NCBI GenBank assembly: GCA_022579005.1
Contig: MU401460.1
Span: 311,886 to 375,885 of the forward strand
Length of the DNA stretch: 64,000 bases
Direction: 5' to 3'
DNA from: Poronia punctata
Lineage: Eukaryota; Ascomycota; Sordariomycetes; Xylariales; Xylariaceae
The translations under genes and the position numbers were made by a program. The notes beneath the pieces were generated by a model. It was not told the origin of the DNA. It worked only from the letters and a program-made list of their open reading frames with translations, and ran no database searches. This document shows positions 34,851 to 45,233 of the stretch, piece by piece (position 1 is the first letter of the stretch; the number at the start of each line of letters is the position of its first letter).

Positions 34851-36114
34851 CCCCTTGACTGATAGCCGACGATGGATGCTTCTGCTTCTCGGTGGTGGTA
34901 GGCTTGTGGAGCGGAGCGGAGCTGAGCTGAGCTGGAGCGCGTCTAGTAGGATCTATGACCTCGGATCGCAGTAATGAAATGTTGCTCGCCGCAGTCTCGG
35001 AATGAAAGAGAGCTATAGTTCGCTATAAGATCGAAAGAAGGATTTTGATGACCGTTTGATGGCGTAGGCGTATCGAGAAATTTCCGGGTCTATGTCAATC
35101 AAGATTTTCCGCGTGAGGAGTAAAATACGGTCCCCTACTTATTGGGGATGCTGCAAGTCGAATTTTGTGCACGTAGGTAGGTAGTATTGTCAAAAAAACA
35201 AGCTTGGGTACTTGTATATGCGTCTCCCTCGGGTTGAATAAGTGGATAGGAGGACTGTTCAAGTGGCCCCCAAATGTAGGTACTGCGCAAACTTGGATTA
35301 CCCCGTTGGTCGCAAAGATGATGACTTCTTTTGGCGTGCGAAAAAGCAGAAATGCGAACAGCCTGATTGAAGTTGGACACTTGGAAAACACCTAACCTAG
35401 GTTTTAGCGTGTGACGTCGGGAAGATGTCCGATAGAAAAAAAAGATAAAAAGAGGGCTTGGCTTGTAATAGTACGCGTTAACAGTCGTGTCTCGTACCGC
35501 TTCAAGTCGGGGCCGGCTGAGACAATATGTTTGATGTTTTGGGCCCCTATGAAACTGATGGAAAGAGAATTATTCTTGCTGCCGTATCAAACACTCAACA
35601 CTCAACACTCAACCCCCATTGCTGTCGCACTTTTGGGACCAAGGAGATTGTTGTGGCTGCGTTGCTGGGTCAGCAGGACAATCAGGGACCAACTAACCGT
35701 CTTAGGAAGTAATTTAGCTAAGGAGTTAAAGTACCTTGGTACACTATCTCCTATTGGGCTCCAATTTCCCTGTACAGAAGAGATCGCTTCGAAAGTATCC
35801 ACAGCCGCGTCGCGGGGCATCGCGGGGTCCTCAGTCCTTTACGTACTTCATATACATACCTATTGTACTCCTATATCTACGAGTGCGTGTAGGTACAACT
35901 TCTCCTGTGGTAGCGGTGTGGTCGCGACTGTTTGCGCCGGTTGCGCAGTCAAATAACATTAAGCATAGTAACAGACTTAATGTAATACTGCGTTCCTTTG
36001 CCGACTGGGTATAATAGTTCATCAACCTGTATATCTATGATATCTCCAACGCCGTAAGCCATGCTCGAGCAGGAAGGATAGCTGCAATGTGCGACTTTAG
36101 ATAGATCAACCGAA
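34822..36114. other. intergenic, no gene seen
   Basis: This 1.3 kb lies upstream of the serine-rich gene and downstream of the HD-domain gene. The 181-codon frame at 35411-35956 has no features of a protein family. A CACTCAA direct repeat (three units) lies near 35592-35612. Confidence 0.55.
34824..34851. repeat. (TC)n dinucleotide tract
   Basis: About fourteen TC units (GA on the coding strand) sit directly upstream of the ATG of the serine-rich gene, in its 5' leader. Confidence 0.85.
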
Positions 36115-37049
36115 TCAAGACTCCGCGCCATTCTCTCTGTTGTAGTATGCTTGCTGCTGCTCAAGCTTGTTGGCTTGGACGCCACCTTCAACACCTGCTT
36201 CGCCGTGAACGTGGTTCTGCGAGCCCCAGAACTGGTCGCGCTCTTTGAGGATCTCTTCAGCCCACTGCTTCGTTTCTGGGAGCGTAACTTTGCTAGCCAC
36301 ATACGCAAACTCGCCAAGATCTAGACCTTTGTTGGCGCGCTTCTCGTACTCCACCATCTGTGTGAGGAGTTCAATCTTGTCGATGTCGTGAACGTAGTGG
36401 CTCTCGAGCGTCTTGGAATCCTCGTATTCTTGCCATATAGCTCGTATCTCTTCGCCCGCTAGTCCACCATACACCTTTCCCAGCAAGTTTTTCGATATAT
36501 AGTCCATCGTCTCCGCTTCGCGACGGCTCTTCTCGGGTTTTGATACCCCGTCGACCGGTGTGATATCGCCCACGATTGATTCCGCCATGTCGTGAATCAA
36601 GCACATCTTCATGCACTTGAAAAGGTCGAGCTTCGAGGCCAGCGTCGGGGGGCAGACCATGGACATGAGCGACATGCGATACATGTGGTCCGAGATCGAT
36701 TCACCTCTAGAAACATGGGTATCAGTATATAGTCGTGGTCTTCAGAGTCTCTAGGCGCCCGTACCTCTCGATATTGAACCGCCGCCATCCCTCGCGCTTG
36801 CTGGTCTTTAGCCTCTCCAGGATATGGAAGTAAGGAATCGGCGACTCGGTGCCTTCAGCAGGGGGTGCGGGTGTTATTGTAGCTAGAACCTTGTCGACTG
36901 CCCAGGGTCCGGAGACCTGCGGCGTCTCTACAATACCTGGGTCTGCACATATCGTCTATTTGTGAGCGTTGATACTCGGACATGGGGGAGGGAAAGTGAG
37001 ACTGACCGACGAAGCCCTTGCTTTCGCCATTGCTGGTGCCCGAAGACAT
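36115..37049 (-). CDS. HD-domain 5'-deoxynucleotidase (HDDC2/YGK1-like)
   Basis: Three minus-strand exons, 37049-37007, 36942-36765 and 36706-36115, give 270 aa. HD-domain metal-binding motifs are visible: the His in ESISDHMYRMS (joined across exons 2 and 3), the HD pair in LIHDMAESIVGDITP, and the Asp in YVHDIDKIELLTQ. These match HDDC2 and yeast YGK1/YBR242W, which remove the 5'-phosphate from deoxynucleoside monophosphates. The N-terminal ~45 residues are a fungal extension. The C-terminus after WGSQNHVHGE is Gln-rich. The first exon is only 43 nt, so the start relies on the splice at 37007/36942, which has good consensus ends. Confidence 0.9.
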
Positions 37050-37914
37050 TCTCGAATAGTAAATCTGTCCCAACTATTTTGTCTTTCAAGCCAATCTCCT
37101 GTCACCAGTGCTATACTTGTGTAGCAAACTCTGGATTGCCGAACGAGAAGAACTATAGGTCTTGTAGGAAAGATACCTCCCAAGTGGCGGGCAAGATCAG
37201 TTTATGTACCCTAGATAACGGCGGTGTACCGATTCGGAGACTTCTGGATATATTTTTTGTCTTTTGCAAGCTCTTTTGGGAGTAGTGATGTAGATGTAGG
37301 GGTGTAGTTTCTTTTGTTATCTCACTTTAACGGTCGCAAGCTGAGAAGCCTCTCGAAGACTGGTGGGCACGACTGCACGTTGCGAAGACTGTCCGATAGC
37401 AACCCCACTAGGTATGGACTTTCCTTACTCGTAGTACTATACTAACCTAGTACGAGTAGTTTTATTAGTGGCGCACCGTATCACGATGTCAGGTCCTCTG
37501 GTTATCTATTTCCTGTCGCTATCATTGGGCGATCCAAGAGCGCCGTACCTGCCTAGGCAGCTTTTAGAGGCATCTGGTCTCCATGTGTCGTAGCACTCTG
37601 CACGGCTCGGGTCACTAGGCTCAAGTACCGGGCCTATCAGGCATCAAATACATGTGTTTACCAGACCAGCTCTCCTGCTCAGTGATGTCAGCAGGTCACA
37701 CAAGGATTGCCCGTCCAAGAGGATCTAAGTTTGTTCACCGACTATGTACGCATTCAAATAAACTTTCTTACATTTGAAGTTATTGAAATCCTTTAAAAAT
37801 TTATTCAAAATGGGTTGTTTTGGCTAGGTTAGGTTTGCTTTACCCGGAAACGCATGCTTTTGTGGTTACCGATATAACGTCTCCAAGTCCACCGACCTCC
37901 AACAAATTACCTAA
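37050..37914. other. intergenic with paired quasi-palindromes
   Basis: The 0.86 kb upstream of the HD-domain gene contains TACTCGTA at 37426 and TACGAGTA at 37451. These two copies lie in inverted orientation 17 bp apart. No gene was seen. Confidence 0.6.
37425..37459. repeat. inverted pair of TACTCGTA/TACGAGTA
   Basis: Two copies of the dispersed 8-mer face each other (37426-37433 and 37451-37458), forming a larger inverted repeat that could fold into a stem about 17 bases apart. Confidence 0.7.
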
Positions 37915-38007
37915 TCCGAATTGGTGTAGTGGCTAACATTTGACGCTCTCATCGCATGAAAACTCGCATGAACCGTCAAGCCCGGGGTTCGATTCCCCGA
38001 TTCGGAG
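37915..38007 (+). tRNA. tRNA-Glu(CTC) with a 21-nt intron
   Basis: The acceptor TCCGAAT pairs with ATTCGGA, with discriminator G. The anticodon stem TGACG/CGTCA encloses a CT-CTC-A loop interrupted after position 37 by about 21 nt. The T arm is CGGGG-TTCGATT-CCCCG. Removal of the intron leaves 72 nt. A TTTTTT tract follows shortly after the 3' end as a Pol III terminator. The two halves of the intron contain the direct repeat TCGCATGAA. Confidence 0.95.
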
Positions 38008-38108
38008 AAATTTACTTTTTTCCCTATCTTCTGCTTGCTATGCTTGACATTCCCGACCTATCTCGTTTTATTTTTGCCCCGACTTAACACTAATCGCCTG
38101 TTTCCACT

Positions 38109-39225
38109 CTATCGGACCAGTTCTGTCAGAAGCTTTTTATTCCCTTCAATGGCCTCCATAATCTCGCTGATGCGAATCTGCTCGTCCTTGCCATGAGCAA
38201 CCAATATTGACCCCGGGCCGTAGAGCACCTTCCTATGATCACCTCGTAGCCTCGGAATATCCGTGCCATATGCCATGGGCTCTGCATCGAATCCTTCGAA
38301 TCCCCATTCTAGTAGCATCTCGGCATATTGGAATTTAAAGTCGACGTCAACATCAGGGTGCTTATCAATGACATTTCTCACGATTTCCTTGATGCCTTCT
38401 ATATCTTTTGCGACGCGGACGCTGCAGAGAGCCCTGGCGTCGGCCGCGAGGACATTGTAGCTCACCCCGCCCTCGATCTTGCCGATATTTATCGTCGACG
38501 GACCCAGAAGTTCCGAGGCCGGCCATTCGACTGCTGTGAGATCGTTCAGAGCGGCCAGGAGAAGCAGTACAGCGCTTTTGCCCAGGTGTGGGTATCCGGA
38601 ATGGCTTTGCCCCCCCAGTCGTGAGGTTAGAACCATGTGTTTAACGGCATACCTAAATGAGGGCATATCTAACTTACCAAGCCTTGCCGTGAGCAATCAC
38701 CTCGAAGACCAGATTGCCCTTGTGACCTTTTGCAACCTTCCCCTCCGTAGGCTCGGCAAAGAGACCAGCCTCCCAAGTGAGACCCATGTCGTTGGCAGCA
38801 ATCATGCCGGGCCCGCCCCTTTCTTCGCCAACGACCCACAGGAAGCTCACGTCGCCTCCTTTCAGCTTTCCCTCCGCCCTGAGCTCCTCGACCGCGAAGA
38901 TCTGCGCGACCATGGGGCCGAGGTCGTCGCAGGCGCCGCGCCCGCGGATGACGTCGCCGTCGATGCTGTACGGGATGTGTGGCGGTACCGTGTCCATGTG
39001 TGCCGTCACCAGGACGCGGGCTTTGCGCTCTTGACCTAAGTAGGCGTAGACATTATGTCGCGTAGATCCGGGCGCGATGGGTATTCGCTCTACGGTGTAG
39101 CCGCGACTTTTGATATATGACTCGAGATATTGTCCGATTTCAAGTTCTTCCTCGCTGGTACTCTCTATGTTGATTAGAGTCTTGAGGAGTTCGACAACCT
39201 CCTTTTGATCGGTCTTGTCCGTCAT
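38109..39225 (-). CDS. M20 family metallopeptidase (ArgE/acetylornithine deacetylase-like)
   Basis: Two minus-strand exons, 39225-38678 and 38604-38109, give 347 aa. Zinc-site motifs are in order: TAHMDTVPPH, RGRGACDDLGPM, VGEERGGPG and FAEPTEG. GKACHSGYPHLG is restored across the splice and carries the lid-domain His, and a final His is in VAHGKDEQIR. The length and motifs fit ArgE-type deacetylases and related carboxypeptidase-like amidohydrolases, which act on acetylornithine or other N-acyl amino acids. The family is too mixed to name the substrate. No arginine-biosynthesis genes are adjacent. The tRNA-Glu gene lies 100 bp past its stop. Confidence 0.88.
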
Positions 39226-40780
39226 GATATTTGTACACGGGATTCTTCACTAGGTACTCGACGCGCAAAAGAGGGCGAATGGTAAGGCACAGCGGATTTG
39301 GTCGTTGAGTAAGTGTACTTTAGTTGACTTGCTAGTGCTCGAGATGGTTTTCTCTGACTTCTTTTAAAAAAGAGACTCGTTTCTGCGACAATACGGATGG
39401 TCGATGAAGAAGCTGAGTTCTACTTCAACTCCTACTTTAATTTTGATTGTAGTAAATGGTTTGCAAGTTGCGCCATACGGTCTTATGATTTGTTCGGGCG
39501 GGGTTACATTAACCTACTCGTATGAGGTACCCCGTCATTGTCCGGCTCCCCCCCCCCGGGATCCGCAATTCCTGTCAATTGGACCACAGCTTTTCCCCAT
39601 GATGCCTTGTTTTGACAACCTTGTCATATACACGTACGTATGTCTTTTTATTGTACGACTTTTTTTTTTTTGGACTGATGGAAACAAAAAGCTACGGTAG
39701 ATGATTTTTATAAAAGTTATTAGAATAGAACCTACTATCAGTAGGTAGATTAGGTGATACCACTTACAAGTTGAAGCTAACTTGAATCTCTAAGTCTATT
39801 TTTTGATACTTTGTTTAAAGGTAGCTGGAAAGCTGGAAAACATGCACAGATCGCGCGGGGATATATAAAGGAACTCTGCCCAGGGCCCCCGCCGTCGTCT
39901 CCGCGTTCAGTTGCGTTGTAGGTAGGTAGTCACAGGCGTCACTCGCTCGCCATTCTTTATGATTCGCGGGGTCATGGATGCCACCATAGATTTTCATGGG
40001 CGTTGTAATCCGTAAATTCCATTCAAATTCGGCAGACATTTATTTACCATACCTATCCCGTCACAGTCACGTGGTTTATCTAATCGCCCTTGCAACCTGT
40101 GTGTCGGACGAGATTAGTCATCCTATGAACGTTCTTTGGATGTGGATCCGTTGCCCGTGGGCCGTGTTCTCGGTGTAATAATAGGCATTGGCTTTGGATT
40201 CGACAGATAAAACGCTGATACGGAAGGCAGCTAGACACTCCAGAGAGACAGCAGAATATTTAAGTATGTAGGTAGTTATGGACAGGATTGCACCGTAGCG
40301 TAGGTGGACGACCGAGTAGCTCAAATTATGGGTAGGAGATATTGAGAAATCTATGTAAGTGAGCCTCGACCCATATCACAAACGCTTGATCATCCACCCT
40401 GCCTTTTATGAGTATGTGGAAATCAAAAAGACTGGTTTTTACCAAGTTGGACAACGTCACATCATCTATGGTGGTATCAAGTCAAGGAGGAACGTCTCTC
40501 CTAGACCAGGTCCGGGGAGTGGTTTACCCTTTGCTTGCTACAGAAGCAAGAGTCAAAACACAGTAGCCATCCCAAGCATGTATTGTATATAGGTCACATG
40601 TAGTCTAGTCTCATCTCTTACAGCCCCTTGCCTTGACTGGGCCTGTTGACTATGTACGGGAAGATAAGGTACATAGGTACATGCCACCCATTGTCCCATT
40701 AACAAACAGCCGCCTACTATTAGGGGACTGGACCTAGACAGATATACCTTCGGAACCAGACATCCTACAACAATGACTTA
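39226..40780. other. intergenic, no gene seen
   Basis: The 1.55 kb upstream of the M20 gene contains a C run near 39549-39557, TACTCGTA at 39515 and scattered GTAGGTAGGTAG motifs. No gene was seen. Confidence 0.55.
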
Positions 40781-40949
40781 AGCCCAGTAGTCAATTTGGT
40801 ATGACGCCTGATTATTTATAAATTGATCGGGGGTTCTATCCCATAGGGTATATTCCCGATGCGCACTGGACGGTTCCCTCCTTGGAGGGTTCCGACTTCG
40901 ATCGAGGAATACTTATGACGGTACTTGGTTCGAATCCAGGACTGGGCTA
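40781..40949 (+). ncRNA. tRNA-like Pol III-type locus with a structured insert
   Basis: AGCCCAGT at 40781-40788 pairs perfectly with ACTGGGCT at 40941-40948. After the 5' strand comes a D-arm-like stem (GTCA...TGAC) overlapping an A-box-like TAGTCAATTTGG. Before the 3' strand is an exact B box, GGTTCGAATCC (40927-40937), inside a five-base-pair T arm (CTTGG-TTCGAAT-CCAGG). A T7 terminator follows at 40955-40961. Between the arms about 110 nt replace the anticodon arm and contain strong hairpins: ATCGGG/CCCGAT (40826-40831 with 40855-40860), and CGG-CCCTCC/GGAGGG-CCG (40871-40894). I found no anticodon stem that closes. It may be an unusual tRNA with a long intron, a tRNA-derived short element or a separate Pol III RNA. 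Confidence 0.5.
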
Positions 40950-41147
40950 CATTCTTTTTTTGTTTTCTTTTTGCTCTTTTTACATTTGTTTATTTAATTC
41001 AAAGAGGTGGTAACCTCTTTTGCTTAGTATATATGAGATCTACTTACTTTATCCCAACCTGTGCCCACATTGTAAATTTGCACACATCTACACTTACACA
41101 CGTATATATAATTGTAACTTTGAATAGAAGAATATAACGACGATTGA
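40950..41147. other. short intergenic with Pol III-type terminator
   Basis: T-rich DNA containing the T7 tract at 40955-40961, followed by the 3' flank of the minus-strand nitrilase gene. Confidence 0.5.
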
Positions 41148-42157
41148 CTACATGATAGGTTCCTTTGCTTTCTTATCAACACCAAGCCACAGCAAATCCG
41201 CATAGACAATTCCCTCAGTCGTGCCATTGCCATTGCTATTCCCATCACCTTCCAACGGGGCCGTCAATCTCCTCCCGTCCGGCGCAATCACACAGCTCTG
41301 CCCCCCACCGGGTTTATTGAAGACGAAGCTATCCTGCGTCTGCAAACTATCCACCGCATCCTGACTCGCCACAGCAGTACAATGCAGAACAAACTTGGCC
41401 CCCTCCACCGCATAAGTCTGCGACAGAGCCAGACACCCCTCGGCAGATAGAGCCCAGTGCGCCGCCCCTCCATGCGGGTACAGCGGCGGCCACATGGCGA
41501 TATGAATCGCCTCGCCCTGCGTGTAAGCGTGGTACTTGAGTAGAGGCTGCGCGTGTTCCCAGCACGCGAGGGTGCCGATTTTGATCGTTCCGATATCCCC
41601 GCCGAAATCCACATCCACCACGTTATCGAGATCCGGGCCGGAACCGTCGCCGAAGACCGTCCTTTCCACGTGCGTGGGCTTGATCTTGCGGCGCTTGAGA
41701 AGTAATCTACCCTGCGGGGATATGATCGCTTGAGAGATGTATAGGCTGTCGGTTGGGGTGCGTTCTGCGAATCCGAATACTACGGCTGTGTCGTGCTCGT
41801 GGGCGGCGGCGAGGAGCAGGTCCATCTCGGGGGATGGGACGCGTAGGGCGTTGAGCGTGTATTTCGTTGTTAGGGCGGGATCGAGAGGTCGGCTCCTGAA
41901 TGATGGAGGGTAGGGGTTAGTATTAGTTATCTTGCGAGAGATGGTGCAAAAGAAGTTAAGAGGTAGGTATTCTCTCTTTACCATATCCATCCTGGATACC
42001 CGGTTATCCAAACTTCTGGAAATGCGATTAATCGTGCGCCGTTTGATGCTGCTTCTTCTATAAGCTTGATGGTCTTTTCCACGGTCGCCGTTAGGTTAAG
42101 CCATTCTGGTTCTGCCTGGGTTACGGCTATGCGGAGTGATGAAGTAGTGGTGGCCAT
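41148..42157 (-). CDS. nitrilase superfamily, branch 1 (nitrilase/cyanide hydratase type)
   Basis: Two minus-strand exons, 42157-41982 and 41895-41148, give 307 aa. The catalytic triad is visible: Glu in [13 protein letters not shown], Lys in [19 protein letters not shown], Cys in [19 protein letters not shown]. The CWEH signature and the TGYPGW motif place it with true nitrilases that hydrolyse aliphatic or aryl nitriles to acids and ammonia, rather than with amidases or Nit/Fhit proteins. The intron (86 nt) ends TTCAG and restores GYPGWIW-SRPLD. The C-terminus is short compared with cyanide hydratases and lacks a long tail. No aldoxime dehydratase is adjacent, so the substrate is open. Confidence 0.93.
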
Positions 42158-43528
42158 GGTAATGTTTATTTTGCTCTTTTGATATGATTATGATATATAC
42201 TAAGAGGGGATGACTTACGCTGGAAAGAGTAGGGGAAAGGGTCGTACGCTCTTTTATCTTAACCCTCCTTCTTCCCCGCGTCCTAGGTGACAACTGTCTA
42301 TTTTTGTCTACTCGTATGCAACCATACCAGCCCTGTTACCTACTTTTACTGCGGAGTGGTGGTATGTTGGTCGGTACAGGGAAAATACAACCGTCTTATT
42401 GGGGATATATCATTTACTTGAAGCGTAGTTGCGCGACGAGAATGATTGGTCCAAAGAAGCCAAGGCGAAAGAGCCGTGCATAATACATATGCATCCTTGC
42501 AGTTCAAGTTGTTGGACCCCTAGAATAGTTTTTGTCGGAACATTTACACGTTTTTACCGTCATATATTCCTTTCTATTTGGAATATGCGAAGAACCTAAA
42601 ATTGAAAATTCTGTAATCTAGGTCAGATTCGTAGCTGACCAACGGTTCGTTCCCGAATCCCGTTTAACACAATCAGTAAAGTGAGCCGACCCACAACCCG
42701 GCATCGACCCCCCACATTGGGATCGGGAGCCCGTGTGGGATGGGTTTGTTCCGGTCCCGATAACCCGGGGCTAGGTCCCTCGGGTTCGGTGCTAAACGTG
42801 CCTTACATATGGTGCTAATTATCCTGGCTATGCCTCCTGCGGGCATAAAACCCAACCCACGATAGACTATGAAAGAGGTACCCGGTCGATCAGGTTGCCC
42901 GACGAGCCCGTGACTTTGAGAATTCGAATCCCGTCCAAGGGAAGCTTCTTGTTAGACTAGGTGACGATTTTATTCCTTCCTCTTACCGATTACTAATAAG
43001 CCTGCTTTTGATTTGGTGCCAAGGGTCTAAATAAGGCGCTACAATCTAGTCCGGTCCGTTCACCACTAACGTATTATTACTAATTGTAGATCAGGCCGGT
43101 GGGACTCATATCATCGTTTGGCACTGCGGGGTACTTCTACCAGTGGGAGCTTACTCGTAGACACAGATTATGTGCAATACGGAGTTGGAGTTCGAGTTAC
43201 CACTTGTGCCTAGTTGGCGATCAGGTTAGCTTTGGTGCTGGATAGTCGGTTCGGCGTAACTGGCCCTCCATTGGTTACGTGATCATCTGATGCGTTCTGT
43301 ACTATGTAGGTATCACCCAACCCGGCTGGAGACGGCTCTTAGAGTGTTAGCTTTGTCCCGGCGGGAAGACGCCAGAGCTGGGCGACACCCACCCGAGGCA
43401 CGTTCCTCTAGACCGAGCTCCTTATATATTCCCCCAAAGTAAGGCGACCTGTCGAATAAAGAATGTAGATCAGTTACCATCCATTGCCGGCGAAATCATC
43501 TATCAAGTTCCTTTATGAGATATCAAAA
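42158..43528. other. intergenic, GC-rich segment with small hairpins
   Basis: 1.4 kb without a gene. From about 42600 to 43000 the DNA is GC-richer and rich in inverted repeats (for example GGTCAG/CTGACC at 42621-42640), and contains T-loop-like fragments (TTCGAATCCC near 42924). TACTCGTA occurs at 42309 and 43152. It could be an old tRNA-related element, but no complete A/B box pair was found. Confidence 0.45.
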
Positions 43529-44440
43529 ATGTCCGACTCAAAACCCTTCATTCTCCTCGTGACCGGCTCTTTCGCGCCGCCACCCATGTATGACAACTTC
43601 GTGGCAGCCGTCAGAGAGAGAGGTTACGAAATCAAGGTCATACACTCACCGACCGTCGGTCTCGGTCCGGGCGTGGGCAGGGATACGCCACCGGCGACCA
43701 TGTACGACGATGCCGCGCTCATCGCTAGCGAGATCGAAGCTCTGGCGGACGCGGGTAAAGAAGTCATCCTCGTCGCTCATTCATACGGCGGAATGTCTGC
43801 CACCGAGAGCACCAAAGGGCTTTCTGTACAAGAGAGGCAAAAGGCCGGGAAGAAGGGAGGTCTTATCCGGATCGCCTACAAGACGGTTCTTCTGGCAACG
43901 CCGGGTACCTCTGCAGCTGAGGTGTTGTCCTCTGTGGGGACAGACGGACGACTTGCGCTGGAACCCGATGTGAGTGTCCTAGTCCGACATATGACAACGG
44001 CCACCTGTTGCTTCGATCGTGTCATTCTTCCTCTTTTCTGTGGTTTCTTTTCCATCTCCCATATGAGCTGCTGACTTATCCCTTGACAGGAGAAGGGTTG
44101 GCTTCATCATGTCGATCCAGAGTTTTCCGCCCGCAGGATCTTCAACGACTCGCCTCCAGACCGAGCTATCGAGTTCCAGAAGCAATTTGCGCTGCATTCG
44201 GCCGTGAGCTTCACGAACCCGCTCACACATCCTGGGTACAAGGATGTCCCCGTATCGTATCTGGTGTGTGAAGAAGACCTGGTGATCACCCCCGAGATCC
44301 AGAGAAAGGAGATTGAGATGATCGAGAAGGAGACCGGCAATAAGGTTGACGTGACGAGCATCAAGGCCGGGCATTGCCCGACTACTTCCGTCAACGATCA
44401 AGTCGTCGATTGGATTACCAAGGTGGCCCAGGAGGCGTAG
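43529..44440 (+). CDS. alpha/beta hydrolase
   Basis: Two exons, 43529-43969 and 44090-44440, give 263 aa; an in-frame upstream ATG at 43484 would add 15 residues but MSDSKPFILLVTGSFAPPP is the typical family start. The nucleophile motif is AHSYGGMSATE (Ser). The acid is probably Asp in VCEEDLVITPE and the base His in AGHCPTTS near the C-terminus. The domain is the AB_hydrolase_6 type common in fungi for small esters, lactones or secondary-metabolite side reactions. The substrate cannot be told. The 120-nt intron has donor GTGAGT and acceptor ACAG in phase 0. No biosynthetic core gene is nearby. Confidence 0.9.
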
Positions 44441-45233
44441 GACGCTGGGTTCTTTACTTACCTTGAGTGCTAGACTAAGACTCGACATATACTTAGGGGT
44501 GTATGTAATATGTATAATGAAGATTTATAACGCCATAACCCAACACTGCAAGGACGTGTCTACAACAAACGCCTCTGGAAAATGAATGCACATGACTTTA
44601 GGACCTGTCGGGCTGTGGTCCACAGAAAGATAGCCAAGCCTGGCCCGGCTCGTAGACGTACAGAAGTGAAATACAACAAACGTCCTCAAACAAGACAGAT
44701 TGAGAAGATAGGTATACCATGTCCAAATGTGGTTAGACTAGAACTATCTATAGCCTTAGCAGAACTGTGGGGTCCTACTGTACAGCATTATTGCGCCTAC
44801 CTACTCGTACATTCCATATCTTGGGGCACCTGGGGAACATGTTATCTAAGATCAGCAACTGTCGTCACCAGCTCCGAGGTAGCTGAACTGACAGCTGTCC
44901 GGGTCATCTCCTCGTACCTCGTAACTTCACAAATACCTAATCTACCTCTGCAAATACTGTTGCAACAATCGTTAATCGCCAACCTTTTGGGTCATCTATT
45001 CGTTTCCAAGCGCAGACACTGTCAATTCACCAGTTCATTCTGCATTGCGCCCGTGTAGTCTCGAAAGCGATGATAATTCAATTCTTACGCCTTCCATTAC
45101 GTTACTCAGTCCTTACCGTCGACGACACGACACCCCCTCTATGAATATCGTGGGCTCGTTAGCCTCTGTTTGGTCGCCTGATCCCTGGTCGCTTTGATGT
45201 GAATCGCCTACGAGTCGGCTCAAAGTTGTCTGA
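44441..45233. other. intergenic, no gene seen
   Basis: 0.8 kb. The 158-codon frame at 44582-45058 lacks any recognisable domain. TACTCGTA occurs at 44802. The last 150 bp are the presumed leader of the VPS9 gene. Confidence 0.5.

Noticed and set aside
35411..35956. 181-codon plus-strand open frame
   Set aside because: Contains a CACTCAA repeat, no family resemblance, and lies in ordinary intergenic DNA.
44582..45058. 158-codon plus-strand open frame
   Set aside because: Composition unlike the real genes of the window and no domain.
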